Shown here piece by piece: positions 11,753-23,939 of a stretch of 64,000 nt of DNA. Both the position numbers and the translations under genes were made by a program. Source of the stretch: Bryopsis sp. KO-2023 (taxonomy: Eukaryota; Chlorophyta; Ulvophyceae; Bryopsidales; Bryopsidaceae); assembly GCA_030272585.1 (NCBI GenBank), contig BSYQ01000011.1, positions 4,216,001 to 4,280,000 on the forward strand. Direction: 5' to 3'. Position 1 is the first letter of the stretch. Each line of letters begins with the position of its first letter. The notes under the pieces are model-generated. The model had not been told where the DNA came from. It saw only the letters and a program-made list of their open reading frames with translations, and made no database searches.

Positions 11753-14681
11753 CAGGGAAAAAAAACAGCCACACAAACGAATGCAGCCGTGGCGGGAAAA
11801 AAAATCAGGATTGATTTCGGGTTGGCTTTTCGTAAAAGAAACAAACAAAAAAGAAACAACCCTGAAAAGAAACTTGCGTTTATTGATGTTCATGTTCGAG
11901 AATAGAAGGGGGTGAAAAAAAAAACTGCTGGAAAAAGAAAAAAAATTGTTTGTCGAGTGATTCTCGATGGAAATTAGGAAGACAGAAAAGATTGCAGAAA
12001 GAAAAAGAAAAGAAAAAAACAATACCATTTCGTTTGTCGATTTATTATTGAGAAGATAGAGAAAGCTGAAGAATCTCAGTCGCGTTTATCGTTATTTCTG
12101 GGGGGAAGGCTCGAATGGGGTGAAATTGAATGGAGGTGGATTTACTATTCTTGTCGCGGAAAATTATGCGGGAAAAGACATTTGAAAAGGAGGGTGGGGG
12201 TCATTGAAGGGTTGGAGCTTAGTCAACTGAGAAAAAGCAAAGAAAAAACTGAGAAGATTATTAACTAAGTTCTTTGCAAAAAGAGAGGAAAGAAAGAAAA
12301 AAGAAAGGAAAAAAAAAAGCTGAGAAGATCGACTGCGGTCAGTTTCGAAGCTTCGATTCGATGCTGTTCGTTTTTTTAATTTTAATTTGCTGAGATATTT
12401 GGTTTAGAGAGGGAGCATTTACCCCTTAAGTTTCATTTTATCACCCCATTTTTTTTTATTTTCGACTCATTGCAAAATGTGGGTTATAATGGAGGCTCTG
12501 AAAAGGGGGGAAAAAATGGGCTTTCTCAAAAAAAAAAAGGAAAAAAAGAGCCATCGGAATGAAAAAAAGAAAAAAAAAAGAAAAAATATTGTGAAATTTT
12601 ATAGATTTTTTCTTTACAATATTTCTTCCCAGTCTCTGAATGAAGGAATCAATTTCGGTGTAAGGATTTTTAGACAGGGGTCTTTTATTATTGAAGAGAA
12701 AGGGACTGGGGGAAAAAAGAACCTGTGGGTGAGATCGATGTTGGGACAATGGATGTTTGCAGTTTGCAATGGAAAATTTCTTTGGAATTTCTTTTTTGCA
12801 ATCATCAGCCCATGTGAAGGTTTCAACCACAGAACACAAAAAAACAGGCGTTTTCGAAAACAGGGAAAAAATAAAACAAAAAAGAGCAGTAAGTGGTGGG
12901 GTGTTTATTTAGGTGACGAAAAAGATTCAGAAAAAAGGGTCTGATTGTCTTGTATTTTCTTGATCTGCGCGAATGCATCTTAGTTTTTTTTTTCTAAATA
13001 GTTCCTTTCTAGAGTTTTATCTGGGGGAACGCTAATAGCACGTTACTGGGGACGAACAACGACCCCTTGGGGAACCTGTTTTTTTTTTTTTCAAATTCCA
13101 ATTGACACAGACAGTACGCACCATCTCAAACAGATGAGGTTTTTGTGGGTTTTTTAATCTTTGGGGTTTCTTTTGACCGAAATTTCGTGGTGGCAGTCGA
13201 AAGATGGGTTAGCGAAAACTAACGAAAAAAGAATTGATCTTTTGTCGAATTCCTTTTTCTGAAAGCAATATGGGTGAAAGAAAAGATAAGAAATCAATAC
13301 TCCATTAAGAAATAGAAATGGTGAGAGAAGATTAAAATTATCTGGAGTAGAACGCCATTTGATAGGAAAAAAAAGGGAATGGCTTCTGAAAAAAAAAAAG
13401 AATAATCCTTGTGGAAGGGTCGACTGTCACCGGTAGTTTGGGAGGGGCTGGGCGGTTTTTTGTTTAATTTAAACAACAAACACATGAGTAAAAAAACATT
13501 GTTTATTGTGGTGAAAGGAGGAAGAGAAGCAAATGAGTTTTGATGTGCCGAAAGGATTTCGCAATGAATTTGCTATCTTTTCTTTCTTTTTTTTTTAATG
13601 GAGGGGATGTCTTATCCTGCATCTCGAAATAGAGGCGCTGGTTGGATTAATTGCCTGGTGGGGTTTCATTTGGTTAATGGTTGGAAGGCTCAGGAATTTC
13701 TGATGGTTTCCTTTGCACTTTTTTTTTATAGCAGATTCATTTCTTGTTGAAGAGGGATGTGCTTTGCGAAATATCGGGACGTGTGTTTTCAGGCAATGGC
13801 AGAGAAGAAATTTGCAGTGATTGATCAGTGTGGTTGAATAAAAAAACAAAAAGAAATGGATGTTTTCTTGAGGTTCGAAGGATATGAGAGGAAAATAGAG
13901 TGCCCCTCTAATGTTCATAGAATTTGCAGGGCAAGAAACTGCCATTGCAAATGTTGGCGATGAATCGAAACCCTTTTGAAAAGATGAAAAGGAAAAATTG
14001 GGTGGATGGATAGACATCTTTTCTTTGTTTTTCTATTCAGATAGGGTTTTTTTTCTTTGGGGTTTTCGTTTTTTTTCAAATCGGGGTGCGTTTTTTTGTT
14101 TGTGTTAAAATCGTGGGGATGGTCGTGGATAGGGGCCGACCTGTGTTAGTCTCCGGCCAGGAATCGGACAGAGAAGATAATTTTAAATGGCGGTTCGTGG
14201 ATCACTGTGTAACATCTCATGTCGCCAATCGTTCAGTAAAAGGAAACCAGCTTGTGGAAAAGGCTTGCAAAAATTTCCATTCTGTTTTTTGTTTGTTTGT
14301 CTGAGATGCTTGCTTGACGCACAACATGGGTTGAATTATCATTGAGACAGTTGACCCAAAAAACAAACAAACAAAAAACAATCATGTACTGCTCGACTCT
14401 TTCAATCTGCTTTCATGCCTATAAACAGACATCTTTCGGTTTTGCGCAACACCTCAGCTTTCCCACACAAAGAGCTTTGCTGATGATCAACAATATAATA
14501 GTTTTGGTTCCAATTTTGCTTTCAATGTATGATTATCACACGGTTTAAGAAACGTTTGATGTCTCACGATATCGGCTTTTCACCTCCATCCTGCTCACAC
14601 TCAAACAGGATGATTTGATTTGATAGGTAATCAAAAGACGAAGTCCAACCCCTCTGAACCACAACATGATTTGTTCAATCG
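11753..14681. other. AT-rich spacer before the satellite, no gene seen
   Basis: Almost 3 kb rich in A and T runs and purine tracts, for example the Lys-codon-rich tract around 12515-12590. Apparent open frames are low-complexity and have no recognisable domain. The start probably holds the 3' UTR of the preceding gene. Confidence 0.6.
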
Positions 14682-15786
14682 AAACCCTTGAAACCGCCTC
14701 TTTCCCTCCCTTGCTTTCTGCTTGTAGCAGAGTTTCATACCCTTGAAACCGCCTCTTTCCCTCCCTTGCTTTCTGCCTGTAGCAGAGTTTCATACCCTTG
14801 AAACCGCCTCTTTCCCTCCCTTGCTTTCTGCTTGTAGCAGAGTTTCATACCCTTGAAACCGCCTCTTTCCCTCCCTTGCTTTCTGCTTGTAGCAGAGTTT
14901 CATATCCTTGAAACCGCCTCTTTCCCTCCCTTGCTTTCTGCCTGTAGCAGAGTTTTCATACCCTTGAAACCGCCTCTTTTCCTCCCTTGCTTTCTGCTTG
15001 TAGCAGAGTTTCATACCCTTGAAACCGCCTCTTTTCCTCCCTTGCTTTCTGCCTGTAGCAGAGTTTCATACCCTTGAAACCGCCTCTTTCCCTCCCTTGC
15101 TTTCTGCTTGTAGCAGAGTTTCATACCCTTGAAACCGCCTCTTTTCCTCCCTTGCTTTCTGCCTGTAGCAGAGTTTCATACCCTTGAAACCGCCTCTTTC
15201 CCTCCCTTGCTTTCTGCTTGTAGCAGAGCTTCATACCCATGAAACCGCCTCTTTTCCTCCCTTGCTTTCTGCTTGTAGCAGAGTTTCATACCCTTGAAAC
15301 CGCCTCTTTTCCTCCCTTGCTTTCTGCCTGTAGCAGAGTTTCATACCCTTGAAACCGCCTCTTTCCCTCCCTTGCTTTCTGCTTGTAGCAGAGTTTCATA
15401 CCCTTGAAACCGCCTCTTTTCCTCCCTTGCTTTCTGCCTGTAGCAGAGTTTCATACCCTTGAAACCGCCTCTTTCCCTCCCTTGCTTTCTGCCTGTAGCA
15501 GAGTTTTCATACCCTTGAAACCGCCTCTTTTCCTCCCTTGCTTTCTGCCTGTAGCAGAGTTTCATACCCTTGAAACCGCCTCTTTCCCTCCCTTGCTTTC
15601 TGCCTGTAGCAGAGTTTTCATACCCTTGAAACCGCCTCTTTTCCTCCCTTGCTTTCTGCCTGTAGCAGAGTTTCATACCCTTGAAACCGCCTCTTTCCCT
15701 CCCTTGCTTTCTGCTTGTAGCAGAGCTTCATACCCTTGAAACCGCCTCTTTTCCTCCCTTGCTTTCTGCTTGTAGCAGAGTTTCAT
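14682..15786. repeat. 55-bp satellite array, left part (about 20 units)
   Basis: Head-to-tail units of 55 bp (56 bp where a TTT becomes TTTT). Each unit has the box ACCCTTGAAACCGCCTC, a pyrimidine tract TTTYCCTCCCTTGCTTTCTG and the dyad CTGCTTGTAGCAG (often CTGCC on the left). Units differ by few bases. Element A interrupts the array; it resumes at 50728 at exactly the same place in the unit. Confidence 0.98.
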
Positions 15787-16196
15787 TGATACGAATGTGG
15801 ACTCTGGAACGAGTACACATTCACCCAAGTCGATCCAGTCGGACTGGATCAGCCTGGTCCGGTAATCAGTGCCTGGTTCGGTACCAGAGCCGGTCCAGCA
15901 GTACAGTCCGACTGACCCAAGTGAGAGGTGGACACGGTGGCAGTTACCGTGTCCACACAATCCAACCAACGGTCCTGAGAAGGATTTGGTCTGGATCTGT
16001 CGGTCCAGTGGACGCTGGGTCCGACAGCTCTCAACCGTTCCTTTTGCCAGGTTGTCGGTCCGGCCCCATATTTATTGGATCCGGACCGAGGTAACAATGT
16101 TCTAGAGTAAGCTTGTAAGCAAAGACTCTTATCCGTGTTTCCGTGGTTCTAGACGTAACGTCTACCACTACTCGATACTTTCCCGTGTTTTTATCA
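15787..16196 (+). repeat. Element A 5' LTR (410 bp)
   Basis: Begins TGATAC and ends TTATCA. It matches 50318-50727 throughout by eye. Derived open frames are the same in both copies. Confidence 0.97.
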
Positions 16197-16198
16197 AC

Positions 16199-16210
16199 TG
16201 GTTTCGGAGC
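16199..16210 (+). promoter_or_regulatory. Element A primer-binding site
   Basis: TGGTTTCGGAGC, 2 nt after the LTR. It is complementary to a tRNA 3' end reading GCTCCGAAACCA. It differs at two of 12 positions from the plant initiator-Met site TGGTATCAGAGC, so a tRNA-iMet primer is likely. Confidence 0.9.
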
Positions 16211-16251
16211 GAGTTCCCGGACTCGCGAACCGCATCACCAAGGAGATCTAT

Positions 16252-16677
16252 ATGTACCCTTCGACACCTTCGAACCTGACCGACGCATCCACTGGCTCGG
16301 AGTTCCAAGTGCCAGTGTCCGCAGCACCTACCGTTCCCGCTCCAGCTACCGTCGCGCATTGGAACGCGTTTCAGGTGGACTACCCAACAAGTTATCGTGG
16401 CACACCTCTGACTTTTGTTTCCGGACCCAGCTTGGCCGACATACCTGTACCGCGTGGACCGCGAGACGAAGATTTGGAGAGCGTGGGATCCTGTGACTCC
16501 GTGTTCACGGAGGAACAGAGGAACGACCCCGATTTCCAGGCCTTGTATCTGGAGGTACTCGAGGGTCAACGAGCCAGAGCCGCAGCCAGAGAGACCGCTA
16601 GGCGCCAGGCATGGACCTTATCCCGTACGAGGAAGCCCCAGCCTATCCCGACCATGTGGACGAGGGAGACGAGATGA
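16252..16677 (+). CDS. Element A ORF0, unknown protein upstream of gag (141 aa)
   Basis: ATG-started frame directly after the primer-binding site. It overlaps the gag start at 16611 by 67 nt in another frame. The N-terminal half is Pro/Ser/Thr-rich; the middle is acidic (RDEDLESVGS). The C-terminal third is a basic amphipathic helix (DPDFQALYLEVLEGQRARAA) ending before TRETR. Element C has a same-length frame in the same place whose C-terminal third aligns (DPNCN, IYRNRLRGQQERERREQ, then W). No known family recognised. Because of the overlap, gag would need leaky scanning, reinitiation or a spliced leader. Confidence 0.55.
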   Translation: MYPSTPSNLTDASTGSEFQVPVSAAPTVPAPATVAHWNAFQVDYPTSYRGTPLTFVSGPSLADIPVPRGPRDEDLESVGSCDSVFTEEQRNDPDFQALYLEVLEGQRARAAARETARRQAWTLSRTRKPQPIPTMWTRETR

Positions 16678-17218
16678 GTTTGGGGACCGAAGACGACCCT
16701 CCACCACCGGCCCAAGGACCAATGTTCGTGCAGCAGAACTACCAGCACGTACAGCAGGTTCACGTCGAGAACAACCAAGCCGACGTACGTATGAACCAGC
16801 TGGAGGTGGACGCGGGTCAATGGGCGGACCGGACCGTGGCCAACCTACAGGCGGCCCTCGAAGAGGTCCGGGGCCAGCTGCAACAGCAACAGGAGCACGC
16901 AGCCGCTTTGCTGGACCAGCAAGCCGAAGATCTCGACTACCGTCTCGAGGCCCAGAGGAGAGAAGCCGAAGAACGGCAGGCGGCCCTCGTAGATCAACAG
17001 GTCGCGGGTCTCGCCGAGAGATTGGAGGCACAACGCCAAGAGTATGGACAGCTCACCGCGGAACTGGAGCGCCGTCTCCAACTGAGCCAGGACCGTTTGG
17101 CCGCCAAGGCAGAGGACGATGTCAAGAACCTTGGGGCCAGGACCGAGTATCTCACACATCAGCTCAACGACAACAAGGTCGCAGTAGCTACACTCGACGT
17201 GGTTACCAAGGAGTTGGA
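16611..17218 (+). CDS. gag: Element A gag, part 1 of 3 (N-terminal coiled coil)
   Basis: First 202 codons of Gag before element B interrupts. It starts MDLIPYEEAP, then an acidic segment, then a long heptad-rich Gln/Glu/Arg region (LEAQRREAEERQAALVDQQ) predicted to form a coiled coil. Its N-terminal layout resembles the gag of element D (VQQNYQHVQQVHVE versus YQQINVQNIHNVQQ). The break falls inside the target duplication TTGGA (17214-17218). The frame continues unbroken at 23654. Confidence 0.85.
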
Positions 17219-17527
17219 TGTGACAGATTGTGGATCGAACGGGGGTTTAGTGGCGAGTGTTTAGTGGAGAGTTCATTTATGGATTGGTTTATTGTGGGGC
17301 TAAGTAGATTGGGTGATTTACTTGGTTTGGGCCTACCAATTATGGAGTTTGGGAAGATCAGTTTGGATCGTTGTAACCCTGGGTAGTTGTGTACCGGATT
17401 AGGGAGAAGCGAGTACAAATGGGGTCTTGTCGTTTGAGATACATTCGACTTGGATATTTTGTAAGTTTATTCGATCGTTTCACCGGGCGTGTTGTTCTAC
17501 CATAACCACAACCAAAGTCTCGTCACA
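17219..17527 (+). repeat. Element B 5' LTR (309 bp)
   Basis: TGTGAC...GTCACA termini. Followed after 2 nt by the primer-binding site. Confidence 0.95.
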
Positions 17528-17529
17528 AG

Positions 17530-17541
17530 TGGTTTCGGAGC
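17530..17541 (+). promoter_or_regulatory. Element B primer-binding site
   Basis: TGGTTTCGGAGC, identical to the other four families. Confidence 0.9.
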
Positions 17542-20500
17542 AGGGCTCGACGCATGGGCGCTCGAGTTGCCTGGGGACGTTGGAAAGGGACTGTGGGTAG
17601 TGGCCGAGGAAGAACACACGAGGAAGTGAAGTGTGTGGGCATTTAAAGGTGCCAAGCGTTGTGACTCTAAATGAGACCTGGTCAAACACTGGAGAGAACG
17701 CGTTCGAAGCCTTGGTGGAGTGAGAAAGGTGGAGTTTGAAAAGGGCTGACCAAGTCACGACTGGAAGCAAAGGAGAAGAAGGATGCAAAAGGTCCTAACG
17801 TCTACGAACACTGGTTTGAATGGAAAAGAGATAGAACACGGAGTTACTGTGGAAAAGTCAGGGGAGCTCAGGTTCCAAGCTTCACGGAATCGTCCAACTC
17901 AGTTCCGACTCAGAACCTTTGAGTCCAAAAGAGTGAAGTGCTACGTCAACGAGTCTACAAAGAAGACAAGGGATTGTTGTCGACACAAAAGAATATGCAC
18001 GACCGAAACGTTTGAGGGAGCGATGCAGTGAGAGGTTGACGATGAGCAGTTGAAGGCTGAGGACGTTGGAGTCGCTGTTGGTGCGGCAGAGGAGGAGGTC
18101 GTTTCCCCAAATCGTCACTGGAGGCGTCGTGTAGAGTGCGAACGCGGGAGCAAGTAGCCACCAACGTCAGGGTCGATGGGAAAGTTCTCACATTTGTGAC
18201 AGACAAGGGTTCACAAGTGAAGTGCCGAGGAAACAAGCTCTTAAAGTTGCAACCAGGATTGGAGGAAGACAGAAAGATGGCAGGAAGTGCAGAGTCATAC
18301 CCTTGAAGAACGAAAAGAACAAGGCAAAGAAGGTTGTGATGGTCGACGAATGAGGCGAACAAGTATTCAAGACAAGTTCTAGCTCTGGAAAACTGAAGAG
18401 TGTTGCAGCATCGTGTTTGTGGGACGTGAGTTGAGTGTGAGCGCGACACGCTGGGTGGAGCAAAGACTCAATGGCGGATCACCCAGAATGGTGGAACAGA
18501 TGGTGGGAGTAAAAATTGGAAGCTGGCCACGGATTGTTGTGGGTGGACGCAACGTTTGCCATGGCTAAGTGTGATAAGGAGGTCAAGCTTGGAAGGGACT
18601 TGGAAAAGGCTGAGAGCACGAGCGTGGCTGATATCAAAACGTTATGGCAACAGTCGAGAGTGCACTGGTGTGCAAACCGTTTGGTTTTGAGTGTGAAAAT
18701 TTTGGACTGGGAGTGCAACGGCGAACCAAGGGCATCGAAATCGCCTAGGGAACAAGACGATTCATTCAGTGGAAAGACGACCAGAGGAGTGTGAGCAAGC
18801 GTTTGAACTGGAGTCGATATGGGAGGTTGATTGGACAGGATGCTCTGTATGACGAAATGCGATGGGACCAGTTCTTTCAGAACGTTGAAGACATAGAGTT
18901 GGAATGCTCTGTTGAGGTGGAGAATATGGAGGTCGAGTGGACTGGCGCTTCGAGCGAATATATCAGAATTTCGGAGAGAGCTTCTGGAGAGCGATATGGT
19001 GAAGGCGTGGGAGAACTAGCGCGCAGTGTTCGCTGGGTGCCAAAACTCGAAACAGACATTTGGTGATGAGGTGATTCGACAGGAGGTCTGTGGATTCGTG
19101 ATCAAAACCCAAATTGTGTTGATTTGAAATGCAGGAAGTGAATTTTATTTCTGGTGGAAACTATTGTCCAAAAAAAAGGATTTATTGATGACTTTGATAT
19201 CCAAGGGATTGGGATATCCCTAGAGTTATCATTTATTTTTATTTATTTTTTTTTGATGGAAAATTGGAGAGAGATTCTGATGCATATTTGATGCATCGAG
19301 AACAATTTTGGTCAGGGAAAGGCTTATGGTTTCAGTGGGAACTGGTGGTGTGAAAGAAAACCAAGAAGCAAACGTTCAAAGGAGGAGAAATAACCCTGAT
19401 GAAGCTGTAGCATAGAGTGACCTGGCAGAAGTATGGTGGTCAATATGGGGTTCACTCCAAGGATCCAGTGGAAAAAAAAAAAAAAAAGAGGAAATAATGC
19501 ACTAGTTTGGAGGATATCGGGGTATTTTTTGGGGATACATTCTGCAATGTTGAAGGAGGAAAAGCCAGTGGAGATCATGGAGCTGAAAGTCATGGAAATG
19601 GGTGACACAAACCAACCCAAGGTACAGCTGGAATGGATGTCTTGGGAAAAGAAGAAATGTGTGGTTGCTTAAAGTCCAGAAATGGGGGAGTCTTGCAACA
19701 GTTTGTGGAGACCTTATTGTCAACAAGGACAAATGGTATTGCAAAAAAAAAAAAAAAAAGAAAAAAAAAGTGATAAGCACATGGGCAAGTTAATGGCCAG
19801 CTTCGGGTCTTTGAGGAGGACTTGAGGAGCAGTGGAGAAGTGCTGAAGTATAGGTGGAAAGGAATTGGGCTGAGTAGCATTGCACCTCCATTTACAAAAA
19901 GGACTTGTGATGTGGACTTTCTGGATGCATTAAGCCCATGCACCTGGGCTGTAACTGATTGAGAAGCATAAGGGATGAACCTTGCTGATGATATCATTTT
20001 GAAAAGAGAGGGAATCAGTGGATCTTTAGGGTGGAACCAAAGCGAACATTTGAAAAAAAAAAAAAAAAAAAAAAAGGACCAGAGTTGGGTGTTCAAATGT
20101 GCAACACAAGAGAAGAAAGTCAAGTGGAATTATTCTATTGTTCTTTGAGGCTTGAATGGATTTTGGCAGCTCCCAAGTATAAGAAAGAATAGCTTGAATT
20201 GTGTGGATTTGGGGGAGAAAGAAGTGTTCTTTTTGGCAAGCCTTGTGTCTTGCTCAATAAGGGAGATATATGAGTTTTTGAAGTTCAGAAGAATGGCTTT
20301 GAATTCAAATTTTGCAGTTCAAATCAGAGTAGGAGTTGAAGGGACATGAAGAAAATCAGAATTGACTTATTGTTTGATTGGAAGCTCAGCTCTTGTGAGG
20401 ATATTTCTGAGCTAGGTGTGGTAGAAGAGGAAAGTGATAGTCCAGAAACTATGTGAGTATTATTTTGCTGAAATCCACAGTGGGAAAAATCAGTGAATTC

Positions 20501-23339
20501 TTCTTGGATTTTAAAAGGGAATTAGCATCAGTTTTCTGGACACAAGCAAAAGAAGAAAAAAAAAAAAAAAGTATCAAACTGGTTGGAAGATTAGATGGAA
20601 CAGGGAAATGTTCAGAGTGGGAGTTCACATATGGAACTCAGCTACCCAAAGAAGGGAAGAGGAAAACAGGCTCAAGGAGAGTTTTAAGGCTTCTGATAGG
20701 GGCTGGAATTTACAGAGTTTCTGAAGGATTTTCAGATATGGTGATGGATGACCATGACAGAGTGATGTCAAGCATGGAGCTGGTGGATACATCATGGTCG
20801 GTGGATGCGCTGAAAGTCAGGATTATGGGGGAGGAACTTATTTCCCAATCAGTGGGAGAAACATCAATTGCTGAAATGGTCGAGCCGGAAGTAAATCGCA
20901 AGATATGTGCTTGTGATTGGCTTAAGACTTCCATAAGTCTCCAAAGTTTCAGAAGGGAGTACCTTGGGCAGTAGCCATGGAGTTCCAGAGCCTCTCTCAT
21001 CAAGAGGATCCATGGGGTCGAGAGCCTACGTCGATAAACACGAGGTCTTATGCCGTAAACTGTGGCCAACCATTGGAACAAAACCCTCAAGGAAAATTGC
21101 CCAATCAATTTGGTGGGAATGCATGATTGGTGCAAAAATGCTTTACGAAGTGGAAGGGAAGTCAGCAAACCTATTGATTTGAAATGAACCAGAAAATCAA
21201 TTGATAGCTGAGCTCTTCAATGGAATAATGGTGGCACAGAAGGTCAGATTCGGAGGATGTACAAAACAACAGCCAAGTTGCTTGAGGAGAAGATAAAGAA
21301 TGGAGTGGGAACATGGGTGGCTGATGCATAACGATTAAGCTCGTTTGAGGGAGAAAGGACAATTTAAGAGGCAACTCACATTGTAGGGATGAATGAGTGA
21401 CGGGCAACTGTGGAGGAAACGGTTTCGCGGACCAGCAAAATCTTGGAATGGTGAGCGGAGCATATGTGTTGGATTGAGAGGATGAGAACTCTTAGATGGC
21501 AGCGGACAATGATTATTGGTTTCCCGGTCAATGATGGAGTAGAGCATATGAAAATTTCTGTGGTGGAGAGCAAGGAAGTGGACAGTTGGCACTGTTCCAT
21601 TTGCACACCATGAGAAGATCTCTTCACTACCACAAGAGCTTGGTTCGGTTACGAACAGTTTGTCTTCTCTTCTTTGAGATATTGTGGAGATGCTTGATGA
21701 TCCTTGGAGCTCAAACATGGCAAAGAATATGTCAAGATTGATACATGAAAGGAGAAGACGAAAATCTGAGGCAGCCATGGTACCATGTGCCCTACTTCAA
21801 CACCCAGCAAGGAGACCTACTGTTGCATTCCTTGATAATGGAGCGACAAGCGATGAGTGGTGCCTTCTACATGATTCACAGTTTAGCAAGGTGCACTGTG
21901 AAGGGGGAGAAGTGTAGGCAGCCACAGCAAATGTGGGATTGTCCAAGGTTGAGTGTGGGCTGAAAAATGGCAAACCATTCCAGAAATGAACCATGCACAT
22001 TGGATTGGGCTGGTCATATAAATGAAGATGGCTTGATGATGAATTCTGAAGATTGATTGTGTGGAGTATGCTCAAGGAAAGAGTGCTTTTATAGCACCAC
22101 GATAAAAGGGCAGTCTGGTGGAATTGTTGCAATCAAATCAAGACGAAGCAAAGAAAAATTTCTGGAGGTTTGGGCACATTGGACCCCAACAACAGCAGCA
22201 GCTTGTGAAGGAAACAAGTTCAGTTGTATGGACAGATTTTTATCACCATGAGAAGGTGGTATGGATTGGAGAATGTGGTTCTCCAAATACTCTTTCAAAT
22301 CAGTGGGATGGGGACCTATTGATGGCATCAAGGATCTTGTAGCTGAGGGACCTATAGGACATGGCAGGTGGATGACTTGTGATGTGCCATATGGGATAGC
22401 TTACATGTTTCAAGGAAGGAAGATGGGGACTGGAAATCCTCCTTGAAAGAGAATCCAAGAGCAGAAGGTGTGTCTTGCCTTCAAGGAAAGAGAGGTGCCA
22501 TTTGGGGCACGGTCAATAGGCGATCACAAACGAGGTGAAAAAGAATCTTCTTGGAAGAACTATGACTGAAGGTACCATTCCAAAAAATCAGTGGCAAGAA
22601 CATTTCTGGGCTTTTCATGATGAAAAAAGGGAAGATGTTTCTTGAAAATGGGCTGGAAAAATATTCTGTTGCTAAGACTCGGTTAGGAGAATTTTCTGGA
22701 AGTTGTTCGATGAAAACTATTTTGCTGAAAACTGTTTTCTTGGAAGTATGGGCAGCAGCAGTTTTTGGAAAAGTATTTGGTATTTTCTTCTTGAAATAAG
22801 AAAAGGGAAATCAGTGGAGCTGAAAGTGTTTGAGCAACAAGAATTGCCCGAAAGGAAAAGGTACATGCGCTATATGGATCATCAAGTGATGATCAGAGTC
22901 AGTTCATCTCGGGGGAGAAGGAAGCACGACATATCCATCCGAAAAGAGGGAGAAATCGTTAAGAAAATTCTGGATATTGCGTGATGTTCTCTTGGTGGCG
23001 AGAGGTGTGCTTCTGAACTGAAAAGTGCACTTGATATTCGATCACAATGGATGAGGAGTTACTATTTTACCCAACACGCCGAGGAACTTATGCACAGCAA
23101 GGGTAAAGGCAATAGCGGATCTATGGCAAGCATTGGATATGGGATTTGAACCTCGACAAGGAGCTTAAAGGTCAGTCACCGGTTGTAGGGGCTTCAGGGG
23201 AGTTGGTGTTGGACGGCTGAGTAGCAAATCGCCTGGATTTAAGCTAAGGGGAAATCAATCTCTATCAATCGAGGTGTCGGGATAAAAAGTAAAATGATTC
23301 CGTTAGAGTGGGGACATTTCTAGGAATCAGGGGGAGTCT
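17542..23339 (+). other. Element B interior, non-coding
   Basis: About 5.8 kb, purine-rich on the plus strand, with A runs near 19471, 19743, 20054 and 20559. The longest open frames (such as 20453-20974) contain no protease, RT, integrase or zinc-knuckle motif, and no long frame persists. The interior may matter as RNA (packaging, structure) rather than as protein; that is inference. Confidence 0.7.
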
Positions 23340-23648
23340 TGTGACAGATTGTGGATCGAACGGGGGTTTAGTGGCGAGTGTTTAGTGGAGAGTTCATTTA
23401 CGGATTGGTTTATTGTGGGGCTAAGTAGATTGGGTGATTTACTTGGTTTGGGCCTACCAATTATGGAGTTTGGGAAGATCAGTTTGGATCGTTGTAACCC
23501 TGGGTAGTTGTGTACCGGATTAGGGAGAAGCGAGTACAAATGGGGTCTTGTCGTTTGAGATACATTCGACTTGGATATTTTGTAAGTTTATTCGATCGTT
23601 TCACCGGGCGTGTTGTTCTACCATAACCACAACCAAAGTCTCGTCACA
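23340..23648 (+). repeat. Element B 3' LTR (309 bp)
   Basis: Second LTR copy, preceded by CAGGGGGAGTCT and followed by the TTGGA duplication. Confidence 0.95.
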
Positions 23649-23653
23649 TTGGA

Positions 23654-23939
23654 GAAGGACAAGGACCGACTTTGGCGCGAGACAGAAGCCAAACCCAACG
23701 TGGAAGAGCTCGTCAAGTTATGGTCCAAGCAGGTGCCCACCGGACCGCAACACGTTCCCGTGTACGTTGGAACGCAGACGGTCCAGGCACCAACGGCTCC
23801 ACCTTTGGTACCCGTGGTCACGACAGGGCTGACCGGTGTACCGGCCGTGCCACCAACAGTAGCCACTTCGTCAGGGCAATCTCCAGCACCGCTGGTATCA
23901 CCTATGGACGTCAACGCCGCACCTTTACCTGTGCTCCTA
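23654..23939 (+). CDS. gag: Element A gag, part 2 of 3
   Basis: Continues the gag frame from 17218: a charged stretch (KDKDRLWRETEAKPNVEEL) then a Pro/Thr/Val-rich linker. Element C interrupts at 23939 inside the duplication TCCTA (23935-23939, 32335-32339). The frame resumes at 32340. Confidence 0.8.

Larger units (their letters stand above)
17219..23648 (+). mobile_element. Element B: non-autonomous LTR element (LARD-like), nested in A gag
   Basis: LTRs of 309 bp (17219-17527, 23340-23648) start TGTGAC and end GTCACA, and differ at one base noticed by eye (ATTTATGG versus ATTTACGG). Target duplication TTGGA (17214-17218, 23649-23653). Primer-binding site TGGTTTCGGAGC at 17530-17541. Purine tract CAGGGGGAG before the 3' LTR. 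The 5.8-kb interior shows no gag or pol motif. Young LTRs with no coding capacity fit a large retrotransposon derivative mobilised in trans, plausibly by an A- or D-like partner. Confidence 0.93.

Noticed and set aside
12477..12944. 155-codon plus-strand frame in the AT-rich spacer
   Set aside because: Lys-rich from purine runs, with no domain and no splice-consistent partner exons.
14790..15739. Open frames of 74-111 codons on both strands in the satellite
   Set aside because: They recur identically in every array segment and arise from the 55/56-bp period and its pyrimidine tract; there is no start context or domain.
14682..15786. CRISPR array
   Set aside because: Units are contiguous without variable spacers, in a eukaryotic context with no cas genes.
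17783..22984. Protein genes inside element B
   Set aside because: Scattered short frames with frequent stops and no gag/pol or other motif.
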